A stretch of DNA of 64,000 nt. It comes from Bacteroidia bacterium. Its GTDB lineage: Bacteria; Bacteroidota; Bacteroidia; CAIKAF01. The position numbers were made by a program, and so were the translations under genes. The stretch spans positions 24,950 through 88,949 of the forward strand of contig JAUHWY010000009.1 in NCBI GenBank assembly GCA_030427255.1, given 5' to 3'. How positions within the stretch are numbered: the first letter of the stretch is position 1; every line of letters begins with the position of its first letter. Shown here in pieces: positions 1 through 8,706 of the stretch. Under the pieces are notes generated by a model that did not search any database, was not told the origin of the DNA, and saw only the letters and a program-made list of their open reading frames with translations.

Positions 1-1
1 C

Positions 2-1513
2 TGCAACTTTAGTGCCCAAACCACCAACAACGGCATCACCGGTGCCAATGGTCAACCCGGAGATGAAAACGAGGCCATGCTCAATGTGCAAGCCGGTGAA
101 ACCTTTGCTTTGTACATTTCCAACTATAATTTCGGTACAAACCAAAGTGGGTATCAGTTGGATTTTGGTCCATCCTCCGCTCAAGTTCCTGACAATACCG
201 CTCCTTCCATTGAATCGGTTAGCCCCAATTCGGATTGTGGAGCCACTCAGCTTACCGTAAGCTTTAGCGAAAACATTGATTGCAGCAGCATTCAAGCCGG
301 AGATTTTGTGTTGAATGGGCCGGGCGGACCATACAGCATAGCCTCTGTGTCGGGAGTGGGTTGCATAACCGGAGGGCAATATAGCCGCACCTTTACCTTA
401 ACCTTGGCACAAGCCATTAATGGGTCAGGTGCCTTTTCTTTAGACATTACAGGAAACATTTCCGATGTGTGTGGAAACAATTTAGCTCCAGGGCCCGGAT
501 TTGATTTTGACTACACAACCTTGGTCTTGAACCTTGGCTCCACAGATTCAGATTGTCCGGTGGACAATGGAACCGCAACTGTAAATGTGGTTGGAGGCAC
601 CCCGCCTTACCAATATCAATGGAACGATGTTAACGCGCAAACCACGGCCACTGCCACAGGATTACCCCGAGGCACCTATACGGTAACCGTGAGCGATGCT
701 CAAGGCTGCTCCGTGCAAGGGAGTGTGTATGTTGGCGACCCTACTGCTTTTACCATTGATGTGAATCAGGTGCCGGATACCTGCCAAGAGGGCAGTGGAC
801 AGTTGCAAGTAATTACCCTTGGGCCGCAGGCTCCTTTTACCTATACTTGGGAAGATACCATTGCCGGGAACAGCTTGTGGACCGGACTGGTAGGAGATAG
901 GGTGTATAAGGTATTGGTAACCGATGCCAATGGCTGCAAAAGAGATACCACGGTTTGGTTGGATAACGTAACCAACGATACCCTAAAGGCATTCTTTACT
1001 GTAGATAATGAGGAAGTAGATGTATTGACTCCCAATGTGAATTTCTTTAATGATTCCGAATACGAAAGTTCCATTGTTTGGGATTTTGGCGATGGACAAA
1101 GTCCCACGGACGAGAATCTAAGCTATTCATTTGCTGCCATAGGCAAATTTCCGGTAACCCTTTATGCTTTCGATAACAATGGTTGTGTGGATAGTTACAC
1201 CAGAACCATAGAAGTTACTTATGAGTTTACCTTTTTTGCTCCGGATGCCTTCACTCCTAATGGCGACAATTTGAATGAGTTTTTTAGGGTTACGGGTATT
1301 GGCATGGATCCCAATAAGTTTACCATGATTATTTACGACCGCTGGGGCAAGGAAGTTTTTCGTACCAGAAGTTTGGCGCAAGGTTGGGATGGCAGTGTAG
1401 ATGGAGCTCCTCCTATGGAGAGTGCGCAAGGCGTGTATAACTACAAAATTGAGGTTACCGAGTTGGACGGCACTCCACGTACCCTTCTGGGGAAAGTAGT
1501 GATGATTAAATAA
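2..1513 (+). CDS. T9SS type-B sorted adhesin with SprB and PKD modules (5' truncated)
   Basis: The reading frame is open from the first full codon at base 2, so the true start lies outside the window; the ATG at 77 is internal. In order I see a region ending near residue 170 with an Ig-like pattern, a SprB-type repeat (GGTPPYQYQW ... GTYTVTVSDAQGC), a second similar repeat, a PKD-like domain (VWDFGDG), and a C-terminal gliding-motility CHU_C domain (FAPDAFTPNGDNLNEFF ... IYDRWGKEVF ... GWDG ... GVYNYKIEV). CHU_C domains are known type-B signals for secretion through T9SS, so the protein is probably a large surface or secreted adhesin. The exact function cannot be told. A second protein of this class closes the window at 61.6-64 kb. 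Confidence 0.88.
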   Translation, partial: CNFSAQTTNNGITGANGQPGDENEAMLNVQAGETFALYISNYNFGTNQSGYQLDFGPSSAQVPDNTAPSIESVSPNSDCGATQLTVSFSENIDCSSIQAGDFVLNGPGGPYSIASVSGVGCITGGQYSRTFTLTLAQAINGSGAFSLDITGNISDVCGNNLAPGPGFDFDYTTLVLNLGSTDSDCPVDNGTATVNVVGGTPPYQYQWNDVNAQTTATATGLPRGTYTVTVSDAQGCSVQGSVYVGDPTAFTIDVNQVPDTCQEGSGQLQVITLGPQAPFTYTWEDTIAGNSLWTGLVGDRVYKVLVTDANGCKRDTTVWLDNVTNDTLKAFFTVDNEEVDVLTPNVNFFNDSEYESSIVWDFGDGQSPTDENLSYSFAAIGKFPVTLYAFDNNGCVDSYTRTIEVTYEFTFFAPDAFTPNGDNLNEFFRVTGIGMDPNKFTMIIYDRWGKEVFRTRSLAQGWDGSVDGAPPMESAQGVYNYKIEVTELDGTPRTLLGKVVMIK

Positions 1514-1550
1514 GTGGTCTTTTTTCAGTAATTCTTAAAAATACACTGCG

Positions 1551-1698
1551 GTAGGGATGGACGCGATAGCCCGGAAGCTCCGGATTTAGGGCAGCAGGAG
1601 CTGAGGAGGCCCCCGATGCTTCGGGGGACCCCGCAAGCCTTGCTGCCCTTAGCCGGAGCTGAGGACTAAAGCGGAGAGCCCGGCCACCGCCCAAAAAA
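1551..1698 (+). repeat. Intergenic long-hairpin repeat, copy R1
   Basis: This is the first copy of the intergenic family. The left end is AGGGATGGACGCGATAGCCCGG and the right end is GAGGACTAAAGCGG then AGAGCCCGG, followed by CCAAAAAA. Between them are two complementary arms, 1576-1596 and 1641-1660 (GGGCAGCA against TGCTGCCC), around an inner CCCCCGA/TCGGGGG hairpin. It lies 3' of the adhesin gene. R2 carries nearly the same core in the opposite orientation. Confidence 0.8.
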
Positions 1699-1741
1699 CA
1701 AAACATTGCATTCCCACAGCTGTTTTTTAAATGGATGTCTG

Positions 1742-1749
1742 TATTTTTG
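1742..1749 (+). promoter_or_regulatory. -10 element of the aminotransferase gene
   Basis: TATTTTTG matches the Bacteroidota housekeeping -10 consensus TAnnTTTG and lies 17 bases before the ATG at 1767. No clear -33 motif was assigned. Confidence 0.55.
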
Positions 1750-1766
1750 ATGTTTAATTCGATGCC

Positions 1767-2990
1767 ATGCCTTCAATTTCGACCAAAGGACGCGCTTTGC
1801 CTGCTTCTCCGATTCGAAAACTGGTGCCCTATGCCGAAGCAGCCCGCGCCAAGGGTCGAACCGTTTATCATTTGAATATTGGTCAACCTGATATTCCAAC
1901 CCCTCAAGTGGCTTTGGATGCCATTCGAAATTTTGATGAATCGGTCATAGAGTATTCGCATTCGGCTGGTTTTGAAAGCTATCGGATGAGGTTGGCTCAG
2001 TATTATCGAGGTCTGGATGAGCGCATAACCCATGAGCATATTTTAGTGACCACCGGTGGTTCGGAGGCGCTTATGTTTGGTTTGATGGCCACCTTAAACG
2101 AAGGTGACGAAGTAATCATTCCCGAACCTTTTTATGCCAATTATGCCAGTTTTTGTCTGGCTTCCGGTGCTTCTATTGTGCCGGTAACCTCCACCATTGA
2201 GCAAGGGTTTGCTTTGCCATCGATGGATGCTTTTGAGCAGGCCATCGGCCCCAAAACCAAAGCCATTATTATTTGTAATCCTGCCAATCCTACCGGTTAT
2301 TTATATACCCGCGCCGAGTTGGAGCGCTTGCGGGAATTGGTCTTGAGGCACGATCTCTTTTTGTTTGCCGATGAGGTTTACCGCGAGTTTGTGTATGACG
2401 GGAGGGACTATTTAAGTACCCTAAGTCTGGAAGGGCTCGACGAGCATTTGGTTTTGGTAGATTCTGTTTCTAAGCGTTTTAGCATGTGCGGTGTGCGGAT
2501 TGGAGCTATGGTTACTCGAAACCATCAAGTGTACCAAACCGTAATGAAATTTGCGCAAGCCAGATTAAGTCCTCCCACCTTAGGTCAAGTGGCTTCTGAA
2601 GCTGCTATGGATGTGCCGGATTCCTATTTTGAAGAGGTGAATCGTGAATATGTCCACCGCAGAGATGTAATGCATAAGCTGCTGTTGGAAATTCCAGGAG
2701 TGATAGCTCCCAAGCCGGGCGGGGCTTTTTACTTGGTTGCAGCCCTTCCGGTGGAAGATGCTGAGGACTTTTGTGCCTGGATGCTGAGCGAGTTTTCTTA
2801 TGAAAATCAAACCGTAATGTTGGCTCCGGCTGCCGGCTTTTACAGTACGCCGGGATTGGGAAAAAACCAAGTCCGTATTGCTTATGTATTGGAGGAAGAG
2901 GCCCTGAGAAAAGCCATGCTTTGTTTAAAAGAAGGCCTGCAAGTCTATACTAAGCTAAAATCCAAGGCAAAAGCTGCCCTTAGAGACTGA
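1767..2990 (+). CDS. Pyridoxal-phosphate aminotransferase, class I/II (aspartate aminotransferase-like)
   Basis: A complete 407-residue fold-type I aminotransferase that should transfer an amino group between an amino acid and a 2-oxo acid in the cytoplasm. Family marks are the N-terminal LNIGQPDIPTP segment, the NPANPTGY cofactor loop, ADEVY, and the lysine motif SVSKRFSMCGVRIG, whose lysine should hold PLP; a late R(V)RIAY segment matches the carboxylate-binding arginine region. Length is usual for the AspC/subgroup-I family. The substrate cannot be read from sequence. The stop at 2990 abuts the convergent NamZ-like gene with no gap. A TAnnTTTG -10 precedes the chosen ATG. Confidence 0.92.
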   Translation: MPSISTKGRALPASPIRKLVPYAEAARAKGRTVYHLNIGQPDIPTPQVALDAIRNFDESVIEYSHSAGFESYRMRLAQYYRGLDERITHEHILVTTGGSEALMFGLMATLNEGDEVIIPEPFYANYASFCLASGASIVPVTSTIEQGFALPSMDAFEQAIGPKTKAIIICNPANPTGYLYTRAELERLRELVLRHDLFLFADEVYREFVYDGRDYLSTLSLEGLDEHLVLVDSVSKRFSMCGVRIGAMVTRNHQVYQTVMKFAQARLSPPTLGQVASEAAMDVPDSYFEEVNREYVHRRDVMHKLLLEIPGVIAPKPGGAFYLVAALPVEDAEDFCAWMLSEFSYENQTVMLAPAAGFYSTPGLGKNQVRIAYVLEEEALRKAMLCLKEGLQVYTKLKSKAKAALRD

Positions 2991-4160
2991 TTACTCGAAA
3001 TCAGGATAAATCAAGTATTGTTTGCGGATTATTTTATACGCAAGCACATCCGGCATCCATCGTGCCCGTATGGTATCTAAGTCTGTGCCTTTTATTAACT
3101 CTTCGCGTACCCAGTGGTTGCCCATGAGTTTGTCAAAAAAGCTGGCGATGAAAAACTCGGATTTGGGTTCGTAGCGTTGGTATAAATCTTCGAGCCAAAG
3201 CAGGTAAATACCATTGAAATTGCGGATATATTCTATCCCAAACTTCCTTAAATCGTAACCACCACAGTTTTGGTTTTGGTATTTGGGTTTATCGGCCACG
3301 CCGGGAATAGATATTGGGGTTTTGGATAAATTTCCGTCCAAGCCGGGGTATCCTACCCACTGAAAAGGAAGGTCGGTGCCGCGACCCACGCTCACTTTGG
3401 TGCCCTCAAAAAAGCAGACCGAGGGATATAGATAAATAGAGGTCATATTTGGTAGGTTGGGCGATGGGGGAACAGGTAATTCATAAAAACTGGAATGGGT
3501 GTAGTTTTTGCATGCAAAAACACGCAAGTCTAAGGCCTCACTTTGCTTAATCCAGCCTTCGCCTTTCACCATTTGGGCATATTCGCCCACCGTCATTCCA
3601 TGCACCACGGGAACGGGGTGCATGCCTACAAAGGAACTGCAGGATGGTTCAAGCACAGGCCCATCCACATAATGCCCATTGGGGTTGGGGCGGTCAAGCA
3701 CCCAAAAAGGAATGCCCTGTTCGGCGGCTGCTTCCATGGCGAGGCTCATGGTGGAGATGTAGGTATAGAACCTAGCTCCAACATCCTGAATATCAAATAT
3801 TAGTATGTCCAAATCTTGCAATTCCTCCGGTCTGGGTTTTTTGTGCTTGCCATAAAGGGAAACCACCGGAATTCCGGTCTCCGGATCGGTATCGGAGTGC
3901 ACCCTTTGGCCTGCACTTGCATTGCCCCTAAACCCATGCTCCGGGCCAAAAACCCTAACTATATCTACACCTGACCTTTTGAGGCTGTCTACCAAATGAA
4001 CGCCATTGATTTCTGCAGTTTGGTTGGCAATGATGCCCACTTTTTTGCCTTTAAGCAAAGGAAGATAGCTGTTTACCTGATCTGCACCGGTCAGAATTTG
4101 AGCGGTAGCGCCGGTAGCGAGTGAGAGGAAGCAAAGAAATGCGGCAAAAAATAAATTCAT
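2991..4160 (-). CDS. namZ: DUF1343 protein, NamZ-like exo-beta-N-acetylmuramidase
   Basis: The mature protein begins with the DUF1343 signature: VGIIANQTAEI, VFGPEHGFRG, SLYGKHKKPR, IFDIQDVGARFYTYIST, LDRPNPNGHYVDGPVL. Members of this family (NamZ, formerly YbbC) release terminal N-acetylmuramic acid from peptidoglycan fragments, so a role in wall recycling or scavenging outside the cytoplasm is likely. I chose the ATG at 4160 over the ORF-track start at 4178: it opens directly into a signal peptide (MNLFFAAFLCFLSLATGATA), and the -10 at 4183-4190 would place transcription start near or past 4178. It is divergent from the FtsX permease and convergent with the aminotransferase. Confidence 0.85.
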   Translation of the reverse strand: MNLFFAAFLCFLSLATGATAQILTGADQVNSYLPLLKGKKVGIIANQTAEINGVHLVDSLKRSGVDIVRVFGPEHGFRGNASAGQRVHSDTDPETGIPVVSLYGKHKKPRPEELQDLDILIFDIQDVGARFYTYISTMSLAMEAAAEQGIPFWVLDRPNPNGHYVDGPVLEPSCSSFVGMHPVPVVHGMTVGEYAQMVKGEGWIKQSEALDLRVFACKNYTHSSFYELPVPPSPNLPNMTSIYLYPSVCFFEGTKVSVGRGTDLPFQWVGYPGLDGNLSKTPISIPGVADKPKYQNQNCGGYDLRKFGIEYIRNFNGIYLLWLEDLYQRYEPKSEFFIASFFDKLMGNHWVREELIKGTDLDTIRARWMPDVLAYKIIRKQYLIYPDFE

Positions 4161-4165
4161 AGGTG

Positions 4166-4173
4166 TACCTTTG
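4166..4173 (+). promoter_or_regulatory. -10 element of the FtsX-type permease gene
   Basis: TACCTTTG matches TAnnTTTG and lies 26 bases upstream of the TTG start at 4200. It sits inside the 5' leader of the divergent NamZ-like gene. Confidence 0.55.
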
Positions 4174-4182
4174 GGCATACAT

Positions 4183-4190
4183 CAAAGATA
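4183..4190 (-). promoter_or_regulatory. -10 element of the NamZ-like gene
   Basis: Read on the minus strand this is TATCTTTG, a full TAnnTTTG match, 22 bases upstream of the ATG at 4160. The two divergent -10 elements here are interleaved. Confidence 0.6.
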
Positions 4191-4199
4191 CAGGACTCC

Positions 4200-5420
4200 T
4201 TGATTTTAGCCAGATTCATAGCGCAAAGGTTTGGAAAAGGTGGCGGTTATTCTCGTCCGGTAGTTCGAATAGCCATTGCCACTATAGCACTTAGCCTGGC
4301 CGTTATGCTTTTATCCGTAGGCATTGTAACGGGTTTTAAGGAAGGCATAACCCACAAAATGGAGGGCATTGGAGCACATATACAAATTGCCGCGCTAAGC
4401 AATTCCATGTCCTTTGAAACCCAACCTGTACACAGAAATCCATCTTGGTTGCGCAAACTCAAAGGCATGCCCGGCTTACGTCATGTGCAGGTTTACGCTA
4501 CCAAACCCACCATATTAAAAACCAAAGAAGAAATTCAGGGCGTACTGCTTAAAGGGGTGGCCTCGGATTACGATTGGAGTTTTTTGACCGCCCATTTGGT
4601 ATCCGGTAGTATTCCGGAGAAGGGCCAGGCATTGCCCCCTAGAAGCCTGCTAATCTCTAAGAATATCGCTAAAAAGCTGCGTTTGGAGGTTGGCGACAGC
4701 CTTTCTGCCTATTATGTAAAGCAGGGTGGAACCATGCCTAGAGGCTATAAAATGGGTGTTCATGGCATTTATGCCAGCGGGGTGGAAGAAATGGACCAAA
4801 ACTTGCTCTTTTCTGACCTGGAAAGCGTGCAAGCCATGTACGACTGGAGCTCTTGGCATGTTTCCGGCATAGAATTGATGCTTACCGGCGTGGAAGCCAT
4901 GGAAGAAGCTTTGCCCTATGCCGACGAAGTGGTGCCTTACGAATTGTACATAAGTACTTTGCAAGAAAGGTACCCCGATTTGTTTCAGTGGCTGCCTTCG
5001 CTAGACCAAAATGCCCAAATCATTTTGGTTTTGATGATTGTGGTAAGTTTATTAGCCATGAGTTCCACCTTGCTCATTTTAATTTTAGAGCGGACTCAAG
5101 CCATAGGCCTTCTTAAAGCTTTAGGTATGCGCAACGGACAGGTGCGCGCCATTTTTTGGTTTCAAGCCGCTCGAATTTTATGGAAAGGCATGCTGTGGGG
5201 AAACTTTTTTGGTCTGGGGCTGGCCCTTTTGCAGCACCATTTTAAGTTTCTGGGGATGGATCCCGAAACCTATTATTTGGACTATGTGCCTGTGGCTTTG
5301 GTGTGGTTTAAATTTTTGCTCATTAATTTGGGTACCATGTGCTTAAGCCTGTTGGTTTTGGTGGGGCCCACCTACCTCATTACGCGCATTTCGGTCATTC
5401 GGGCACTCCGGTTTCATTAA
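4200..5420 (+). CDS. FtsX-family ABC transporter permease (LolC/LolE-like)
   Basis: A 406-residue inner-membrane permease: one N-terminal membrane helix (about residues 20-45), a large extracytoplasmic MacB-PCD-like region, then three C-terminal helices from about residue 270. The loop ILERTQAIGLLKALGMRNGQVRAIFWFQA is the coupling signature of FtsX permeases. The nearest known role is lipoprotein release from the inner membrane (LolCDE), but FtsX-family permeases also act in wall hydrolysis or export, and no ATPase gene is adjacent. The start is TTG at 4200; the next in-frame ATG would remove the first helix, and a TAnnTTTG -10 is suitably placed. Confidence 0.85.
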   Translation: MILARFIAQRFGKGGGYSRPVVRIAIATIALSLAVMLLSVGIVTGFKEGITHKMEGIGAHIQIAALSNSMSFETQPVHRNPSWLRKLKGMPGLRHVQVYATKPTILKTKEEIQGVLLKGVASDYDWSFLTAHLVSGSIPEKGQALPPRSLLISKNIAKKLRLEVGDSLSAYYVKQGGTMPRGYKMGVHGIYASGVEEMDQNLLFSDLESVQAMYDWSSWHVSGIELMLTGVEAMEEALPYADEVVPYELYISTLQERYPDLFQWLPSLDQNAQIILVLMIVVSLLAMSSTLLILILERTQAIGLLKALGMRNGQVRAIFWFQAARILWKGMLWGNFFGLGLALLQHHFKFLGMDPETYYLDYVPVALVWFKFLLINLGTMCLSLLVLVGPTYLITRISVIRALRFH

Positions 5421-5440
5421 AGTTTTAACTTCTCTTTTAT

Positions 5441-5600
5441 TTGGGCGCCTAATCCGTCTCCGGTTCCAAGTCCTCAGCCCCGGCTAAGGGCAGCAAGGCT
5501 TCCGGGGTCCCCCGAAGCATCGGGGGCCTCCTCAGCTCTTGCTGCCCTAAATCCGGGGCTTCCGGGCTTTCCACCTCCGCCGGGGCGCATTACGCTCCGA
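5441..5600 (-). repeat. Intergenic long-hairpin repeat, copy R2 (inverted)
   Basis: The reverse complement of this stretch carries almost the same core as R1, including GGATTTAGGGCAGCA, the CCCCCGATGCTTCGGGGG loop hairpin and TGCTGCCCTTAGCC, and ends in TAGGCGCCCAAA. It sits between the convergent ends of the FtsX permease and the 163-aa membrane protein, where a terminator would be expected. Confidence 0.8.
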
Positions 5601-5630
5601 AACAAGACCGCTCTCCTGCAAGGCAGTCTA

Positions 5631-6122
5631 TTAAAACCACTGTCCCCTTTTTCTAAACAACCATCTGCTAACCCAAAAGCCGGCCAAACCTAGTGCCAAC
5701 AAAACGGTAAGCAACCACCATTGAGCTTTTAATAAAAAAATATCAGAAAAGTCGGGTGCTGCGGGTATGGCCTGCACATTCAAATAGCTGCACACAAGCT
5801 CAAGTAGGGCGGCAATTCCGGGAAAAGCCATGAGCCATATTCCGGGCTTACCAAATAAAGCCCGGCCCGAAAACCAAAGCCAAATGCCACAAGCCAAGGC
5901 AAGGCTGAGGCTACTAAGTAATTTGGGTACCCAAACAAAAAACAGCAATTCACTTAGCGGAGGGTGTTTAGGCGTCCAAGAGGTAAATCGCCCCGCTTCA
6001 TCAAATACCTCTTTCCAAGGCTCGGCTTGGATTTGCAGCCACCATGCCAGGCCCACAAACAGCAATGCGGAGCCAAGCATAAGGAGCAATGCTTTGGCGC
6101 TTGGTTTTTGCCTGGGACTCAT
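5631..6122 (-). CDS. Small integral membrane protein, unknown function
   Basis: A 163-residue protein with about four hydrophobic segments (residues 10-30, 60-85, 92-115 and 132-153) and positively charged ends (MSPRQKPSAK, WLFRKRGQWF). I do not recognise the family. Its start overlaps the stop of the DUF4292 lipoprotein gene by four bases (ATGA), so it is the last gene of the nucleotidyltransferase-TPR-DUF4292 operon. In my recollection related genomes often have an M23 peptidase at this position; that cannot be checked here. Nothing visible gives an enzymatic role. Confidence 0.7.
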   Translation of the reverse strand: MSPRQKPSAKALLLMLGSALLFVGLAWWLQIQAEPWKEVFDEAGRFTSWTPKHPPLSELLFFVWVPKLLSSLSLALACGIWLWFSGRALFGKPGIWLMAFPGIAALLELVCSYLNVQAIPAAPDFSDIFLLKAQWWLLTVLLALGLAGFWVSRWLFRKRGQWF

Positions 6123-6943
6123 GGCTTGCTTTGAATCTCTTGAATGCTTTTTCGGGGGTAACTGTCGGGAACCGTAAAAGGAAAGCTCAGTTCCTCGTTG
6201 AGTTTATACTTGCTAAAATCCATTCGAATGGTGAGCCGGCGATTAGGTCCGGTGGACTTTAGACTAAGTTCTTGGGGCAGCAAATACCCCTCTTGTTCGG
6301 TGTAGGAGTGAATGGTAATGTCGGTGCGTTGCTGATGCTGTGGTTGTCCCAAAATGATTTGTTGAATTCTTCCGGGACTTTCAAAAGACAAAAATTGTCC
6401 GGGCAAAATAAGGTCCGGGCTTTCCTTCATAGATTCGGCTCCATTGGAAGCCGCCCAAAGCAATTCTCCTAAGGCACCTGTTTGGTAGCTTTCTTGTTTT
6501 TGGGTGAAAAAAGGACGTCCCAACATGGCTTCTTGCAATTGAAGCAGTTCAAAGGGAATGCCTGCTGCCTCGCTTAGGTCTCCGTTTGCACCGAAATAAT
6601 AATTTTTATTGAGTAGGTCGAGTGCTTGGGTAGAGTCGGGGAGAATAAGCAAGCGAAAGACCTCAAATATGGCAATGTCGGGCTTAATAGAAATCCAAAT
6701 AAGGCTGTCTTTTCTCATGCGCATACGGCCTTTGGCGCTAAAGCTTTTCTCTTGGGTTTCAATGGAGGCATTGAATTTAGATTCCAGCCATTCCCAAGAT
6801 TTGGGTTGGCCAATCAAGCTGTCTATGGGCAAGGAGGACAATTCCATGCTTTGATTTTCTTCCGGAACCTGTTGGCTTTGTTTTTTAGAAGAGCAACCAA
6901 ACCATAACCAAGCGCAGCAAAAAAGGCACAGCAACTTATTCAT
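6119..6943 (-). CDS. DUF4292 lipoprotein
   Basis: This 274-residue protein starts with a lipoprotein signal (MNKLLCLFCCAWLWFGC), with the lipobox cysteine at residue 17. The rest has the DUF4292 layout: SFSAKGRMRMRKDSLIWISI, then PDSTQALDLLNKNYYFG, a pattern reminiscent of LolA/LppX-type lipid-binding folds. It is therefore probably a periplasm-facing or outer-membrane lipoprotein that handles a lipid or lipoprotein. Its ATG overlaps the TPR gene stop by four bases, which implies co-translation. The function of the family is unknown to me beyond this structural hint. Confidence 0.8.
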   Translation of the reverse strand: MNKLLCLFCCAWLWFGCSSKKQSQQVPEENQSMELSSLPIDSLIGQPKSWEWLESKFNASIETQEKSFSAKGRMRMRKDSLIWISIKPDIAIFEVFRLLILPDSTQALDLLNKNYYFGANGDLSEAAGIPFELLQLQEAMLGRPFFTQKQESYQTGALGELLWAASNGAESMKESPDLILPGQFLSFESPGRIQQIILGQPQHQQRTDITIHSYTEQEGYLLPQELSLKSTGPNRRLTIRMDFSKYKLNEELSFPFTVPDSYPRKSIQEIQSKP

Positions 6944-8706
6944 GGGCGGTTATGGTTCATTTCAATTTTCTCCAGGAGTTCTTCCCTTGGATAAATGGAT
7001 TCATCTCGGGCTTTTTCCCAAAATTCAAGAGCTTTAGAGGTATTTCCTTTTACCTGATATAAGTCCCCCATTTGTTCCAATACCCTAAAATGGTCGGTTC
7101 CTCCCATTTGGAGTGCCATTTGTAAGGTTTGTTCGGCTTCCCCAATTTTATTTTGTTGGAGCAATACAAAGCCCTTGGTGCCTATATATTCCGGATTTTC
7201 AGGTGATATTTTCACGGCAAGTTCAGCCATTTCCAAAGCTTGGTTTAACCGTTCTTTACGTTCGGCCAAGTTCCGTGCGTAAGTATTTAAAGCACCGGCA
7301 TGTGTTTTGCGTAGGTTCATGGCCTGCTCTAATTCAGCATCTGAAGACTTATATTCTTTTAATTCATGGTACAGCTCACCAAGGAGCACATGAAATTTAA
7401 TACGGGTTTCACCGTCTTCAGGTAGGATAAAAGCCATGCCGTTGAGTAGCGTATTCACGGCCTCCTCGTACTGTCCGCTATAGCGCATGGCAGTAGAAGA
7501 AAAAAGGTAGGGCATAGGTTGGTTGGGAAATTCAATGGCCGCTCGTTCCGCATGGCTTTCCAATTGTTTCCAACGGCCCAAGTAAGCTTCGATACGCATT
7601 ACATGGTTCCAAACATCGTAGGAAGTGTTTCCAAAGTGTGTAATGCGAACAAAGTACTCTAAAGCTTCTTCATAGGCTTCTTTATCCAAGCTTCTTTGGG
7701 CAAAAATGGCCAAAAGTTCGGGGTCTTGAATGTCTTGATTTTGCTCAATGAGCTTTAGCAGCTGGTCGAATTGTTCTGCGCGCTCCGCATTTCTTTTGGA
7801 CAAGTCAAGAAAGGAATGAAGAATGGTAATTTTATGCTTAAGGGGTACTTCCTCTTTTTGAAAGGCCTTATAAATATAATGGAAGGCACTATCGAGCATA
7901 AATTGTTCTTGAAACAAACCTGCCATGGCCAATTCCACTTTGGGGTCTTCCGGGAAGCGGCTTTGTAATTTTCTATAGACCTCTAAGGCCTCTTTATTTT
8001 TATCTGCTTCTTGCAGTGCTTCTGCATAGGCGCCCATAACCAGAGGCATGTCCGGATGCTTCTTGTAAAACTTCTTGACCTTTTTTAGGTATTTGCTCGG
8101 TTTTTTATACCTCCGCAAAAGACCTAGTCGGCCTTGCATGGCCTCTTCGCTGTAATTTTGAAGTTTTAGGAGCTCCACATACAGTTCGTCGGCTTCGCTC
8201 CAGGCCTTGGACCGCGCAAACCGGTCGGCGGCTTCGAGGGCATAGTCCGGATTTTTTTTGCTTTGGTAGAGCGATTTGTATACTTCCCCACTTAAATCAA
8301 ACTTCTGCAATTCATCCAACAAATGGGCATAGAGCATGGCGTACCATTTTTGGTCGGGCTTTAACTCAAAGGCCTTTTGAGCGTAGGGCAGAGCCATTTG
8401 AGGGGATTGCAGACGCAGAATGTCGGCGGCCTCATAATAGGCTGCCGCTTCTGCCGGATGCAATTGGGTAATGTCTTTATAAAGGTTTAAGGCTTTGGAA
8501 TAGTTGTTCAATACCTTTTGGGTTGCGGCGTCGTAGTACATTTGTTTTAGCCGCATGGACTCCGGGGTTTCTTGGGCAGAAACAGAGGAGCCTGGGAGGC
8601 TACAAAGCAGTCCCAAAACCAATAAAACAGACCAAGCAAATGACTTATGAGCAGCTGGAATAATCTCCCAAACTAAGGTTTTCTGCGTGCTTTTCAATTT
8701 TTGCAT
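6940..8706 (-). CDS. Exported tetratricopeptide-repeat protein
   Basis: About 588 residues. After a signal peptide ending near VSAQ there is a long series of TPR helices (for example PAEAAAYYEAADILRLQSPQMALPYAQKAFELKP, and near the C-terminus AEQTLQMALQMGGTDHFRVLEQMGDLYQVKGNTSKALEFWEKA). TPR proteins are scaffolds, so this is probably a periplasmic or surface assembly factor. The ORF-track start at 8715 is a TTG; I chose the ATG at 8706. Even so the start lies 62 bases inside the upstream nucleotidyltransferase gene, an unusually long overlap that cannot be shortened without losing the signal peptide unless the TTG seven codons into the track ORF is used. Confidence 0.85.
   Translation of the reverse strand: MQKLKSTQKTLVWEIIPAAHKSFAWSVLLVLGLLCSLPGSSVSAQETPESMRLKQMYYDAATQKVLNNYSKALNLYKDITQLHPAEAAAYYEAADILRLQSPQMALPYAQKAFELKPDQKWYAMLYAHLLDELQKFDLSGEVYKSLYQSKKNPDYALEAADRFARSKAWSEADELYVELLKLQNYSEEAMQGRLGLLRRYKKPSKYLKKVKKFYKKHPDMPLVMGAYAEALQEADKNKEALEVYRKLQSRFPEDPKVELAMAGLFQEQFMLDSAFHYIYKAFQKEEVPLKHKITILHSFLDLSKRNAERAEQFDQLLKLIEQNQDIQDPELLAIFAQRSLDKEAYEEALEYFVRITHFGNTSYDVWNHVMRIEAYLGRWKQLESHAERAAIEFPNQPMPYLFSSTAMRYSGQYEEAVNTLLNGMAFILPEDGETRIKFHVLLGELYHELKEYKSSDAELEQAMNLRKTHAGALNTYARNLAERKERLNQALEMAELAVKISPENPEYIGTKGFVLLQQNKIGEAEQTLQMALQMGGTDHFRVLEQMGDLYQVKGNTSKALEFWEKARDESIYPREELLEKIEMNHNRP

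Noticed and set aside
1551-1698. Integron attC site or insertion-sequence end
   Set aside because: The palindrome with conserved ends is suggestive, but there is no integrase, no transposase, no target duplication and no gene-cassette layout.
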